A stretch of 64,000 nt of DNA from Opitutaceae bacterium (GCA_002694885.1 NZNM01000072.1:1-64000); one strand, 5' to 3'. Shown: positions 17,980-27,357, counted from the first letter of the stretch. Notes: generated by a model not told the origin, from the sequence alone. Numbers and translations: made by a program.

Positions 17980-18837
17980 ATGAAACTCTTCTACGATCCA
18001 CGGTGCCTTGATTATCACTCGCCTGGGCATCCTGAACGCCCCCAACGGGTTCAGGCTACGGTAGATAGGCTCAAGGCTAGCCACCCGGAATGGGATTGGC
18101 TGCCAGTCGAGCCCGTTTCCATAGGCGATGTTTTGCGTGCCCATGGGCAGTTCCATCTACAGCGACTTCAAGAGCCCAAAGATTTCGATGGGGATACCGC
18201 CTACCATGAGGGCATATTTGAAATCGCTCGTTTGGCTTCGGGCGCCAGCGTCGGAGCGATGCAAGCGGCGATGAACGGCGACCCTGCGTTTTCCCTAATG
18301 CGCCCTCCGGGTCACCACGCGGAATCGAATCGAGCCATGGGTTTCTGCTACTTGAATCATGTCGTTATAGCGGCCCTGGTAGCGCTGGACTCTGGCATCG
18401 ACCGAGTGGCGATTTGGGATTTCGATGCCCATCATGGGAACGGTACCGAAGCCATTGTAGCAGGGATGGATCGAATTCAACATGTATCCGTCCATCAACA
18501 CCCATGCTATCCGGGAACGGGTGTTGTTTCACACGGGAACGCGATTAACTATCCGGTGCCCCCCGAGACAGAGGCTTCAGAGCATATGAGCGTTCTATCG
18601 AGTTCATGGAGATCCGTTTTGGATTCCCAGCCTGAATTGGTTCTCGTTTCGGCGGGATTCGATGCTTATGAAAAGGATCCTTTGACGCAAATGCGATTGG
18701 GTATCGATGATTTTCATACATTGGGCGAGTGGCTTAAGGTGGCTAAGATGCCAGCCGCGGCGACATTGGAAGGGGGATACAGCGACGATTTACCCTTGCT
18801 TGTCGACGCATTCTTGAAAGGGTGGAGCGGATCTTAG
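17980..18837 (+). CDS. histone-deacetylase-family amidohydrolase
   Basis: A 285-residue class-II-type zinc deacetylase. Key blocks are present: HPERPQRV near 17-24, MRPPGHHA (107-114), GFCYLNHV (121-128) and the zinc ligand block DFDAHHGNGT (147-156), with later SAGFDAYEKDP. Bacterial relatives include acetoin utilisation protein AcuC, acetylpolyamine amidohydrolase and protein deacetylases. The enzyme should hydrolyse acetyl-lysine or acetylpolyamines in the cytoplasm; which one is unclear. It is followed after 18 bp by RNase D with a GAGGA ribosome site, so the two form an operon. Confidence 0.88.
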   Translation: MKLFYDPRCLDYHSPGHPERPQRVQATVDRLKASHPEWDWLPVEPVSIGDVLRAHGQFHLQRLQEPKDFDGDTAYHEGIFEIARLASGASVGAMQAAMNGDPAFSLMRPPGHHAESNRAMGFCYLNHVVIAALVALDSGIDRVAIWDFDAHHGNGTEAIVAGMDRIQHVSVHQHPCYPGTGVVSHGNAINYPVPPETEASEHMSVLSSSWRSVLDSQPELVLVSAGFDAYEKDPLTQMRLGIDDFHTLGEWLKVAKMPAAATLEGGYSDDLPLLVDAFLKGWSGS

Positions 18838-18855
18838 AGGAAACAGGATCCTCGC

Positions 18856-19974
18856 ATGGAAGACGAATCATTCGAATATGTTGACACTCAGGAAGGGCTC
18901 GATGAGCTCTGCGAATCGCTAGAGACGCAGACAGAGATCGCCCTGGATAGCGAGGCGGACAATCTCCACCACTACGAAACCAAGCTATGCCTATTGCAAA
19001 TACGGTTCGAGGACCGGACCTTCCTTTTGGACATGCTGGTGGAGATCGATTATTCAAGATTCTGGGACGTTCTCGGACGATTGCATCTTATCATGCATGG
19101 AAGCGATTTCGACCTTCGCCTGTTTCAGGAGTTTGCCGATTTCGAAGCTAGTAGCATATTCGACTCGATGCTCGCCTCTCAGCTTCTGGGAATAAAACGC
19201 TTCGGGCTGGCGGCCCTTCTCGAGGAGCATTTTGGCGTGAAGCTCCCGAAAGATAGTCAGAAAAGCGATTGGTCACAGCGACCATTGACTGAGAAGATGC
19301 TCCGCTACGCTGCCAACGACGTCCGATACCTCTATCAATTGCGGGAACTTTTAATGAAGCAAATAGGAGATCTCGGTAGAGAAACTTGGTTGCATCAAAA
19401 ATGTGAATACCAAATAGAGACCGCTCTGACTGGATTTCCTGATGGAGACGAACATAGCTGGCGTATCGCTCGTTCCGATAAGCTTGATCCGAGAGGCAAA
19501 GCGGCTCTTTTCGAATTGTGGCACTGGCGTGAATCGTTGGCGGAGAAACTAGACAGACCTCCGTTCAAGGTGTTGGGCAATGATTACATGATAAAACTTT
19601 CCGAGGCCGTTTCTGAGGGGAACTGGCAATTCGTGTTCGAATCCCTTCCGATGGGGATTCAACGACGGAAACGCCAAGGATTGGTCGACGCCCTGAACCG
19701 AGGAATGTCGCGAGATCTGGATTCGGTGCCAATGAGACCAAAGCGGAGCGATACGAGAAAACCACTCAACCAAGTGGAACTCGACCGACAGGAGAAAATC
19801 AAGAAACACCGGAACGAGGTGGCTGAGGAGTTGGGAATTGATCCGACTTTGATCGCTACTCGAAGCCACGTGGCCTCTCTGGCCCGCGATTCAGAGGCTA
19901 AGGAAGGGTTGCTCGTTTGGCAAAAAGAGCTGCTCGAGCCCATCCTTCGAGCAGTCGACGCGGATCTGGATTGA
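18856..19974 (+). CDS. rnd: ribonuclease D
   Basis: A 372-residue 3'-5' exoribonuclease of the DEDDy type. Exo I is ALDSEAD (Asp31, Glu33), Exo II is in HGSDFDLRLF, and Exo III is YAANDVRYLY with the catalytic Tyr/Asp. The C-terminal half carries an HRDC-like helical region (RGKAALFELWHWRE). Role: trimming of tRNA precursors and stable RNA 3' ends in the cytoplasm. Co-transcribed with the deacetylase-like gene upstream. Length is as expected for RNase D. Confidence 0.9.
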   Translation: MEDESFEYVDTQEGLDELCESLETQTEIALDSEADNLHHYETKLCLLQIRFEDRTFLLDMLVEIDYSRFWDVLGRLHLIMHGSDFDLRLFQEFADFEASSIFDSMLASQLLGIKRFGLAALLEEHFGVKLPKDSQKSDWSQRPLTEKMLRYAANDVRYLYQLRELLMKQIGDLGRETWLHQKCEYQIETALTGFPDGDEHSWRIARSDKLDPRGKAALFELWHWRESLAEKLDRPPFKVLGNDYMIKLSEAVSEGNWQFVFESLPMGIQRRKRQGLVDALNRGMSRDLDSVPMRPKRSDTRKPLNQVELDRQEKIKKHRNEVAEELGIDPTLIATRSHVASLARDSEAKEGLLVWQKELLEPILRAVDADLD

Positions 19975-20056
19975 TCGTATTATTGCCTTGATAGTTCAGA
20001 ATGCGTGGGCGATACTGTTAGATTCTTGTAAAAACCAACCAAGCTTTGCCGCTGCT

Positions 20057-20305
20057 ATGAAAACGAAAATCACCTCGGCCCTAGTCGCTCTACTCTTTGT
20101 CCCCCTTTTCGCTGGTTGCGCATCGACGCGCCACGGTTCATCGGAAGCTACCCTTGCGGGTTGGGTTACAGCGGAAAAAAGCACCTACAGCGAAGTGGGC
20201 CCTATGACCATAGGAGTTGACACTTCGGAATTGGTTGCCCGAAAAAATACCAGTGGTGGCCGCGTTCGCTTTCTCTGGGGACTCTTCACCATCGCCGACG
20301 ATTGA
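20057..20305 (+). CDS. small lipoprotein
   Basis: An 82-residue protein with a lipoprotein signal peptide (SALVALLFVPLFAGC) whose lipobox FAGC puts the lipidated Cys at about residue 21. The mature part of about 60 residues ends in RVRFLWGLFTIADD. It resembles short TRL-like lipoproteins in pattern, but I do not assign a function. ATG at 20057 gives the signal peptide; an earlier frame start at 19988 does not. Confidence 0.6.
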   Translation: MKTKITSALVALLFVPLFAGCASTRHGSSEATLAGWVTAEKSTYSEVGPMTIGVDTSELVARKNTSGGRVRFLWGLFTIADD

Positions 20306-20408
20306 AATCCGGGTCTCGCATTCGTTTGAGTTTCGGTTTTTCCCTATGCGGGATATAGCTTGTTTGGGGCTAGATCCATTTCTCGTGGAGTCTAATTGAG
20401 TCCTTGGG

Positions 20409-22070
20409 ATGGCTGCCTCGGATTCTTCAATGGCTTCTGTTGCCAACGTATCTCGCTATCTCGATCGAATGTCGGAGAAGCGAGGCGACCGAGTCGCCTT
20501 GATGGCGCCCCGTGGTCGAAGCCGAAGTGGCGAGATCGACTACCTAAGACTCACCTTTGCAGAACTCAGTCGCGAGCAAGATGCGTGGGCTGGTCAATTG
20601 AGAGCTGGCGGCGTGATGCGCGGTTCAAGAGTCCTTCTGATGGCTCGTCCGGGGCTGCCTTTAATTGCCGTTTGCTTCGCGCTATTCAAACTGGGAGCGG
20701 TGCCAATTGTAATTGATCCAGGGATGGGATTGAAGTCGTTTCTAGCGTGCGTCAAGCGATCTCGGCCTACGGTGTTGGTGGGTATTTCCCTGGCGATATG
20801 GGTTTCTAGGATTTTCCCTGCTGCTTTTGGATCCGTTACAAAGAAAATCAAGCTCGGCGGTAGCTTGGCTAGAGCTCCTCTGCTATCGGGAACAAGCCAT
20901 ACCCAAGGGGCTATAACGCAGACTGACGACTTGGCGGCCATACTTTTCACCTCTGGATCCACCGGGCCAGCCAAAGGGGTATGCTACGAACACGGGATGT
21001 TCGAGGCCCAAGTGGCGGCCATTCGTCAAAAGTATGAGATAGAGGAGGGCGAAGTGGACCTGCCTATGCTCCCTATATTCGCTCTCTTCAATCCAGCCTT
21101 GGGGATGACGACGGTGATTCCGGAAATCAATCCCAGCAAACCAGCTACTGTTGACCCGCAAAAGATCGTCCAAGCAATCAGGCAGCAAGAGGTAACGAAC
21201 TCGTTTGGCTCTCCAGTTCTTTGGAAGAAGATCGGAGCGTATTGCCGGGTTAATGGGATAAGGCTGCCCTCGCTTAAACGGGTTCTGATGGCAGGGGCTT
21301 CGGTTCCCCCTCATCTCTTGCGAGATTTTAAGGAGGTTTTGCCCAATGGAAAAGCGCACTCGCCGTATGGAGCGACAGAGATCCTCCCGGTATCATCGAT
21401 CGATGGTGATCAGGTACTAGCGGAAACGGCAGAGCTAACCGAGCGAGGAAAGGGAACGTGTGTCGGCAAGCTCCTGCCTGGAGTAGAGGCTCGAATTGTT
21501 TCGATAAGCGACGAGCCCCTAGAGTCAGAGACCTTAGAGAGTGCTTTGCCTATTGGGGAGGTGGGAGAAATCGTTGTCAATGGTCCGAGTGTGACCCGCG
21601 AATACGACAATCTTCCTGGAGCGACTAGAAGTGCAAAGATAAAGGTAGGTGATCGCATTTGGCATCGAATGGGTGACTTGGGTTATCTGGACGAGAGCGA
21701 TCGGCTTTGGTTTTGCGGCAGGCTGGCAGAGAGGGTTGAAATCGGGGAAAAGACTTTTTTGTCCGATTGTTGCGAAGGAGTGTTCAATGGCATGCCCGAA
21801 GTATTTCGTTCCGCGTTGGTCGGTTTGGTTCGAAACGGGAGCACCGTTCCCTGCATAGCGGTTCAGCCAATGGAGGGATCTTTCCCAAAATCCAGAGTGG
21901 AACGAAACCAGTTTCTTGACGGTCTCAGAAGAGCGGCGGCAACTACGGAAATGACTCGCGACATTCGCGATTTTGTATTCAGAAAGACATTTCCGGTAGA
22001 TGTTAGGCACAACGCGAAGATCAATCGCATTGAGCTGGCCCGCATTTTGAATCGAGAAATTGGGAACTAG
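20409..22070 (+). CDS. oleC: OleC beta-lactone synthetase (AMP-dependent ligase)
   Basis: A 553-residue acyl-adenylate enzyme. The ATP loop TSGSTGPAKG is at 181-190; YGATE and RMGDLGYLDE follow; the C-terminal subdomain ends FPVDVRHNAK (528-537) with the catalytic Lys. RLWFCGR and FPVDVRHNAK are characteristic of OleC rather than of fatty acyl-CoA ligases, as is DPGMGLKSFLACV. OleC closes a 2-alkyl-3-hydroxy acid to a beta-lactone, which OleB decarboxylates to a long-chain olefin. OleD is at 12116. A FIST-domain gene follows after 18 bp and is probably co-transcribed. ATG at 20430 is an alternative start. Confidence 0.86.
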   Translation: MAASDSSMASVANVSRYLDRMSEKRGDRVALMAPRGRSRSGEIDYLRLTFAELSREQDAWAGQLRAGGVMRGSRVLLMARPGLPLIAVCFALFKLGAVPIVIDPGMGLKSFLACVKRSRPTVLVGISLAIWVSRIFPAAFGSVTKKIKLGGSLARAPLLSGTSHTQGAITQTDDLAAILFTSGSTGPAKGVCYEHGMFEAQVAAIRQKYEIEEGEVDLPMLPIFALFNPALGMTTVIPEINPSKPATVDPQKIVQAIRQQEVTNSFGSPVLWKKIGAYCRVNGIRLPSLKRVLMAGASVPPHLLRDFKEVLPNGKAHSPYGATEILPVSSIDGDQVLAETAELTERGKGTCVGKLLPGVEARIVSISDEPLESETLESALPIGEVGEIVVNGPSVTREYDNLPGATRSAKIKVGDRIWHRMGDLGYLDESDRLWFCGRLAERVEIGEKTFLSDCCEGVFNGMPEVFRSALVGLVRNGSTVPCIAVQPMEGSFPKSRVERNQFLDGLRRAAATTEMTRDIRDFVFRKTFPVDVRHNAKINRIELARILNREIGN

Positions 22071-22088
22071 GAAAACGAAGGAACAGGT

Positions 22089-23291
22089 TTGGTGGAAGAA
22101 ACGCCTTACAGCATAGCCAATTGCTGGTTTGAGGCATGGGAAAAGACGCGTTTTAAAAAATGGGCATTAAAAATGCGCAGGGCGTTATTGCCTCGAGAGA
22201 TTGATCTAGGATTGGTGTTTATTTCTCCGGGTTGGGCGGAGTTCGTGGAAGAAATCTACGATATCCTGAAAAATTCCCTGGGTGTGCCGCGACTTGCGGG
22301 TTGTATCGCGAACGGCGTAATTGCCAATCAGTGGGAGTTTGAGCAGAAGGGAGGCATTGCTCTCGGGTTGTATCATTTACCTGGATCCCGAATTGAAAGC
22401 CTGTCGTTTTCTTCGAAACTCGCGCAAGAGGCTATCAGCAGCGGAGAGGACGATTATTGGAGAAAGCTAATAGAGCCCGGGGCTGAGGGAATCAATGGTT
22501 GGTTTGTATTCGCAGAACCGCTACAGATAAATATCGAAGAGTGGCTAGCGACATGGGAAGCGAGCTTTCCGGGGACTCCCCTCTACGGAGGTCTGGCTCA
22601 TTTTGATCCGGATGCGATGTCGACCATGGTTATGGGCGATGACGGGGTTATGTTGGAAGGGGGTATCGCGATTGGAATTGGAGGGGGCGTAGGACTAGCG
22701 GGTTTGACCGCTCAAGGCTGTACTCCGATCGGAGATGCTTTAACGGTTACCAAGGCCAAGGGAAATATTCTTGAAAGGCTCGGGAACCGTCCTGCCCTCA
22801 GCATGCTGGAAAACGCGTATAACGGATTGAGCGAAGAAACGAGGACAAGAATCAGAGGCAACCTATTCTTGGGCTTGGCCGTAGACGAGTATTTAGATGA
22901 CTTTCAGCGAGGGGATTTTCTCGTGCGAAATCTGCTGGCGTCTAGCGACCCCAAGGGATCATTGGCAGTAGGAGCTTACCCAAGGGTGGGCCAAACCGCT
23001 CAATTCCAAATCCGGGACAAGGTGGGCGCAAGCGAGGAGCTGGAAACCCTGGTTGCCCGGACAAAAGATCAATTGCGAGGCAAACGTGTTTTCGGGGCTT
23101 GCGTTAGTGACTGCTCGGGTAGGGGCTCGCGATTATTCGGAGAGCTTCATCACGATTCCAAAGCTGTGTATCCGCTAGTCGAACCGCAAGGAGCGGTCGG
23201 TTTTTTTGGGAATGGGGAGTTCGGACCCGTTGGCGGGAAAAATTTCGTGCATGGCTACACTGTATCGATGGCAGTATTCACGGAGTGTTAG
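22089..23291 (+). CDS. FIST-domain protein
   Basis: A 400-residue protein with FIST N- and C-domain patterns: LVFISPGWAEF, GCIANGVIANQWE, then PLYGGLAHF, GGIAIGIGGGVGL, QGCTPIGDALTVT, and at the end GACVSDCSGRG with FFGNGEFGPVGG (the 'GFf..GEigp' motif). FIST domains are thought to bind small ligands such as amino acids in signalling. It starts 18 bp after oleC with AAGGA upstream; TTG at 22089 or GTG at 22092 is the start. Being downstream of oleC, it could belong to the same pathway, which is inference. Confidence 0.82.
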   Translation: MVEETPYSIANCWFEAWEKTRFKKWALKMRRALLPREIDLGLVFISPGWAEFVEEIYDILKNSLGVPRLAGCIANGVIANQWEFEQKGGIALGLYHLPGSRIESLSFSSKLAQEAISSGEDDYWRKLIEPGAEGINGWFVFAEPLQINIEEWLATWEASFPGTPLYGGLAHFDPDAMSTMVMGDDGVMLEGGIAIGIGGGVGLAGLTAQGCTPIGDALTVTKAKGNILERLGNRPALSMLENAYNGLSEETRTRIRGNLFLGLAVDEYLDDFQRGDFLVRNLLASSDPKGSLAVGAYPRVGQTAQFQIRDKVGASEELETLVARTKDQLRGKRVFGACVSDCSGRGSRLFGELHHDSKAVYPLVEPQGAVGFFGNGEFGPVGGKNFVHGYTVSMAVFTEC

Positions 23292-23311
23292 GCACTTGAA
23301 CGGAGTTTCCG

Positions 23312-24022
23312 CTATTCGGTGATTTGTATTGGCCGTATCATGGAAACGTATACGGGATCGCCATCGACAAGGATTGGCTGGTATTCCATATGGCTGATCG
23401 CCATGAGAGCGGCCTTTTCGAATCCTTCAGCTGAGATAGATAGAATGCGTGGATTGAGCACGAGGCCTTTCGGGGAGATGACGAATTCCAAATTGACCGC
23501 TGCCGATTTGCCCGTGTCTCGAAATGCTTTGGGATAGAATTTGGAAAATTGCGGCACATAGCTAGGCAGGGGATCTTCGGCGAGGTCGGATGATGGAATG
23601 ACAGGTCGATCAAGTTCAACAAACACCTCGCGACCCATCTCCACATTCAACTTGTGCTCGAACGCGATTTCAAAAACGAACGGCAGCTTTGCCCGGACCT
23701 CGGTGGGCACGCCATCTTTTGTTGCCGGTTCGAAAATCCATTCGGAAGCGGCTTTCGCTGCAGCCTCGCCGAATTCGGGTTGAGAAGCGGATTCAACTTG
23801 GGGTTCGGTGGCATTGCCAAAAATGTTGACATTGACGGAAACGACTGCCTCTCCCTCTATAGCTTTTATGTATAGCTCTTCGGGATGGGTGGGCGAAACC
23901 TTGTATATCGCGACAGGAGGATTCAGAGCGCCTCCTTTGCCCGACCCCGAATTCTGGGAATGGCTTTTACCGGCCAAGGCAGCGGCCAAAATCGGTACCA
24001 TCGCTAATCTGTATACATTCAT
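23312..24022 (-). CDS. TonB-family protein with two C-terminal domains
   Basis: A 236-residue exported protein: short hydrophobic leader (LAMVPILAAALAG), then two TonB C-terminal-like domains. The first has EGEAVVSVNVNIFGN and AAKAASEWIFEPA; the second has SAAVNLEFVISPKGLV and FEKAALMAISHMEYQP, both showing the 'V.v.v...G.v...A..A...W.f.Pa' pattern. The Pro-rich spacer of true TonB is missing, so it may be a periplasmic relative rather than an energy transducer. Convergent with the FIST gene, 20 bp apart. Confidence 0.75.
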   Translation of the reverse strand: MNVYRLAMVPILAAALAGKSHSQNSGSGKGGALNPPVAIYKVSPTHPEELYIKAIEGEAVVSVNVNIFGNATEPQVESASQPEFGEAAAKAASEWIFEPATKDGVPTEVRAKLPFVFEIAFEHKLNVEMGREVFVELDRPVIPSSDLAEDPLPSYVPQFSKFYPKAFRDTGKSAAVNLEFVISPKGLVLNPRILSISAEGFEKAALMAISHMEYQPILVDGDPVYVSMIRPIQITE

Positions 24023-24138
24023 AGATTGCTATTGAGCGATCGCCACCTTAGGGGCTCGTATCGGTTTTTGCACGTTTGCTTGCCCAAATTTGAGCTATTT
24101 AACAGAGGATTTAATACTGCTGCGGAGGAATCGAAGCA

Positions 24139-24423
24139 ATGGATGAGATCGATCCAGTCGAAATACCTATTAACGGAGAGCTTGATTTGCATACGTTTCG
24201 TCCTTCGGAGGTGAAAGATCTTTTGGAGGACTATTTTGAAGCGTGCTCGGAAAAAGGAATCGCGAGTGTACGCGTCATCCATGGCAAAGGAACGGGCACG
24301 CTTCGGGAGACTGTGCATGCTTTCCTAAAACAATCGGCTGTAGTGGACAGCTTTCGTTTGGGAGACGAATCCTCAGGAAGCTGGGGCGCCACGCTTGTGG
24401 CATTAAAAGACTCTAACCACTAG
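24139..24423 (+). CDS. stand-alone Smr-domain protein
   Basis: A 94-residue protein that is almost entirely one Smr domain: LDLHTFRPSEV, then VRVIHGKGTGTLR with the diagnostic GxGxG-like loop, then WGATLVAL. Smr domains are found in MutS2 and SmrA/SmrB nucleases; SmrB cleaves mRNA at collided ribosomes. The LDLH motif needed for nuclease activity is present. A GGAGG site lies 10 bp before ATG. Its TAG stop shares the palindrome CTAG with the stop of the convergent response regulator. Confidence 0.85.
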   Translation: MDEIDPVEIPINGELDLHTFRPSEVKDLLEDYFEACSEKGIASVRVIHGKGTGTLRETVHAFLKQSAVVDSFRLGDESSGSWGATLVALKDSNH

Positions 24424-25037
24424 ACGTTGGAGTCTGCGCCGGCTCTGCTGGCTTTAAGAGATTTCCTGTACGATTCCAGTTGCGGTTTGACGTGCTTATC
24501 GAGACACGTAGGGCAAATCGAGTGGGAGAAATCGGCTCCTGTTCGCTCGTTTACATCCTGTTCAATTTGTTCCCAGAGATCGTCATCGTTTCGGACCTTC
24601 TTACAGTAAGCGCAAATCGGTATCAAGCTCTCGAGAGTCTGCACTTGCTTGTTGAAGTTCAGGATCCGCTCGGCTACTCGCAATCGGTTCCAAATCTCTT
24701 CAGATCCGATGGGCTTTTTCAGAAAATCGTCAACGCCAGCTTCGATGGCTTGCTCCAGGTTTGATCGGGATCGGCGTTGGGCGGTTACGAGAAAAAAATA
24801 GGTGTATGTCTCGGAACGCATGCCTCGAAGGCGCCTGCAGAGCTCGAGGCCATCTTTGCCCGGCATTTTCCAGTCGCTGATAACGATTTGAGGATCGATG
24901 GTAGCGAAGGCGTCCCAAGCATCGTCGCCGTTGTCGTAGGATTCGACTTTGTATCCGAGAAGGCTGGTGAGGTTTTCTAGAACACGCCGGGTGGTGGGGT
25001 CGTCTTCAACGATGTGTACTGTTTGCTTGGGATCCAT
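24420..25037 (-). CDS. response regulator with cysteine-rich C-terminal motif
   Basis: A 205-residue regulator. The receiver domain (about 1-125) has VEDD at 10-13, phosphoacceptor ISDWKMPGKDG and the switch Lys in LKKPIGSEE. After a short coil, the output part reads LIPICAYCKKVRND, WEQIEQDV, then FSHSICPTCLDKH: two CxxC pairs likely to bind zinc. This tail recurs at the C-termini of many bacterial signalling proteins but has no known activity. No DNA-binding domain is present, so it likely signals through protein contacts. No cognate kinase is adjacent. Confidence 0.88.
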   Translation of the reverse strand: MDPKQTVHIVEDDPTTRRVLENLTSLLGYKVESYDNGDDAWDAFATIDPQIVISDWKMPGKDGLELCRRLRGMRSETYTYFFLVTAQRRSRSNLEQAIEAGVDDFLKKPIGSEEIWNRLRVAERILNFNKQVQTLESLIPICAYCKKVRNDDDLWEQIEQDVNERTGADFSHSICPTCLDKHVKPQLESYRKSLKASRAGADSNV

Positions 25038-25261
25038 TTAATCAGATTTTAAATCGGCACTATCTGGATTGTATGAATTCGACGAATTGATGGAGCTTCA
25101 ATTTACCAGTGTTTGACATATCTGATAAACTTCAGGTCCGCGCGCAGGGGAGCCCGATCCGGCGGTCTCCGTTATCGTTATCGTGATCGTGCCTGGAATC
25201 TATCTTAAAGGCTTTTCTTCTAGGGGCAATTAATTCACCAATAGGCCTGCCCAAAGAAGCG

Positions 25262-25930
25262 ATGGCCACCAGCACTGTCGAAAACTACATCAAACAGATA
25301 TATGCCTTGCAATACGAGCAGGGAGACGGAGGCCTTGTGGGTATGGGAGATCTCGCTGTCGCCTTAGGCGTTACTCCGGGTACCGCAACTTCAATGGTAA
25401 AATCGCTGGCTAGGGACAAGCATGTCGAATACACTCCCCGTGTTGGAGTCGCGTTGTCAGAATCGGGAAAGAGCTTGGCCCTGCATGTTTTGCGTCGGCA
25501 TCGATTGGTGGAGCTTTTCCTAGTTAAAATACTGGGAATGGAGTGGCATGAGATACACGAAGAAGCGGAAACGCTTGAGCATGCTATATCGGAGCGCGTT
25601 CTTGCAAAGATCGATGCGCTCCTCGGGCGCCCAAAGGTGGATCCCCATGGGGATTCGATTCCATCTCCATCAGGTGTCATTGCGGAGAGAAATTTAGTCG
25701 CCCTGGATCAATGCGATGTCGGGAGAGCGGCAACGATTAGTCGAATTGAGGATCAGGCCGATGACTTCCTCCAGTACCTGGAATCCAATCGATTGACCCC
25801 TGGGCATGAGATTGAAGTCGTCGAGAGCGATCGGCATGCAGGTATTTTGTCGCTCCGTTTCGTTGATGGAAGTCAATGTAGTTTGGGATTTCCTGTGGCC
25901 CGAAAAATACAGGTGGAGCTACATGACTGA
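25262..25930 (+). CDS. DtxR/MntR-family metal-dependent transcriptional repressor
   Basis: A 222-residue regulator with a winged-helix N-terminus (YIKQIYAL, VTPGTATSMVKSLA), the metal-binding/dimerisation region (LRRHRLVELFL, WHEIHEEAETLEH, DPHGDSIP) and a C-terminal FeoA/SH3-like domain (LTPGHEIEVVE). These are hallmarks of the DtxR/MntR group, which sense Fe2+ or Mn2+. Its target genes are not obvious here; no manganese or iron transporter is adjacent. Its last 8 bases overlap the start of rmuC, an unusual pairing of regulator and DNA-repair gene. Confidence 0.88.
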   Translation: MATSTVENYIKQIYALQYEQGDGGLVGMGDLAVALGVTPGTATSMVKSLARDKHVEYTPRVGVALSESGKSLALHVLRRHRLVELFLVKILGMEWHEIHEEAETLEHAISERVLAKIDALLGRPKVDPHGDSIPSPSGVIAERNLVALDQCDVGRAATISRIEDQADDFLQYLESNRLTPGHEIEVVESDRHAGILSLRFVDGSQCSLGFPVARKIQVELHD

Positions 25931-27299
25931 TCCCTTTATTGCAGTTGGTTGGCTGGTCGCTCTGGTCCTTGGGTTCGTCGCCGCTTGGTTAATACAGAAG
26001 TACCGGTTAGCCTCCCTTAAAGAACTTTCGGTTGAAGAGAAAGCCGAGCAGGAGCGGGAACGGCTTGAGGATGCGAAGGCGTCCGCCCGTTTAAGGGAAC
26101 GAGCGGAAGGACTTGATAAGGAAATTCAGTCAGCTCGAGAAGCGACTGAAAAATTGCGGGAAGAAAATACGGGATTGCGATCAAAACTGGCGGCATCTGG
26201 AGAAAGAGAAGCGGCACAGGAGGTTCGAGTCGAGGAACAGAAGCAGGAGATTGAGCGTATACAGAAAAAAATGACGCTGGAGTTCGAGAATCTCGCCAAT
26301 AGGATTCTCGAGGCGAAGAGCAAAAAATTCGTAGTCCAAAACCAGGAGAGCTTGGACAAGCTACTGAATCCGCTAGGAGAGCGGATAAAGGAGTTCGGTG
26401 AGCGCGTAGAAAAGGCTCACCGAGATGGGCTGAAAGACAGGGCGGCTCTAGGAGAGCAGCTTAACAATTTGCGGGCGCTAAACCAGCGAATGTCCGAGGA
26501 AGCCCAGAATTTAACTTCGGCCCTAAAAGGCCAGTCGAAAACGCAAGGGAATTGGGGAGAGATGATTCTCGAGCGTGTATTGGAAAAATCAGGACTAATC
26601 GCTGGGCAAGAGTACGAAACCCAATCTAGTTTGAAAAACGATGAGGGGCGGCGATTTCAGCCTGACGTAATCGTGAGGCTTCCCGAGGATAAGCATTTAG
26701 TAGTAGACTCGAAAGTCAGTTTGCTCGCATACGAGGCCTGCGTGAACGAAGCCGACGCCGAGATCGCCGATGCGAGAATCAAGGAGCATGTTTCGAGCAT
26801 GCGCTCCCACGTTAGTGATTTGAGTGGCAAGAGCTACGATGCTCTCTACGGAATAAATTCGCCGGATTTCGTGTTGATGTTCGTGCCTGTAGAACCTGCA
26901 TTTACGATGGCGATGCAAGCGGATGACGGGCTTTTCGACTTTGCGTTCAGCAAAGGGGTTGTGATCGTAACGCCGTCAACTCTGTTGGCCACCTTGAGAA
27001 CGGTCGCCAATATTTGGAGGCAGGAAAAGCAAAACCGCAACGTACTGGAAATAGCCAGGCTTAGTGGGCGGCTTTACGACAAGTTTGTCGGTTTTTATGG
27101 CGATATGGAGGAAATTGGAAAGCGGTTAGGCAAAAGCCATGAAGCCTACGACGCGGCAATGAATAAGCTGCGGTCTGGCAGGGGGAATTTGGTAAGGAGC
27201 GTGGAGGAAATCAAAAAACTGGGAGCGAAGGCCCAGAAGACGTTGCCGAGGGAAGCGATAGAAGAATCTCTGCTAGAGGATACGGGTGATGATGATTAG
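25923..27299 (+). CDS. rmuC: DNA recombination protein RmuC
   Basis: A 458-residue protein. An N-terminal membrane helix (GWLVALVLGFVAAWLI) is followed by a long coiled coil (about 30-170, rich in Glu/Lys/Arg) and the RmuC nuclease-like domain: GNWGEMILERVLEKSGL, YETQ, FQPDVIVRLPEDKHLVVDSKVSL, and VIVTPSTLLATLRTVANIW. RmuC limits inversion at short inverted repeats. ATG at 25923 overlaps the end of the DtxR-type gene by 8 bp, so they are translationally coupled. Family and length are typical. Confidence 0.92.
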   Translation: MTDPFIAVGWLVALVLGFVAAWLIQKYRLASLKELSVEEKAEQERERLEDAKASARLRERAEGLDKEIQSAREATEKLREENTGLRSKLAASGEREAAQEVRVEEQKQEIERIQKKMTLEFENLANRILEAKSKKFVVQNQESLDKLLNPLGERIKEFGERVEKAHRDGLKDRAALGEQLNNLRALNQRMSEEAQNLTSALKGQSKTQGNWGEMILERVLEKSGLIAGQEYETQSSLKNDEGRRFQPDVIVRLPEDKHLVVDSKVSLLAYEACVNEADAEIADARIKEHVSSMRSHVSDLSGKSYDALYGINSPDFVLMFVPVEPAFTMAMQADDGLFDFAFSKGVVIVTPSTLLATLRTVANIWRQEKQNRNVLEIARLSGRLYDKFVGFYGDMEEIGKRLGKSHEAYDAAMNKLRSGRGNLVRSVEEIKKLGAKAQKTLPREAIEESLLEDTGDDD

Positions 27300-27357
27300 G
27301 AATTCTCTCGCCACCGAGTCACAGTTAGTTTTTGGGATAGAAAGTGTCTAAGATTCG

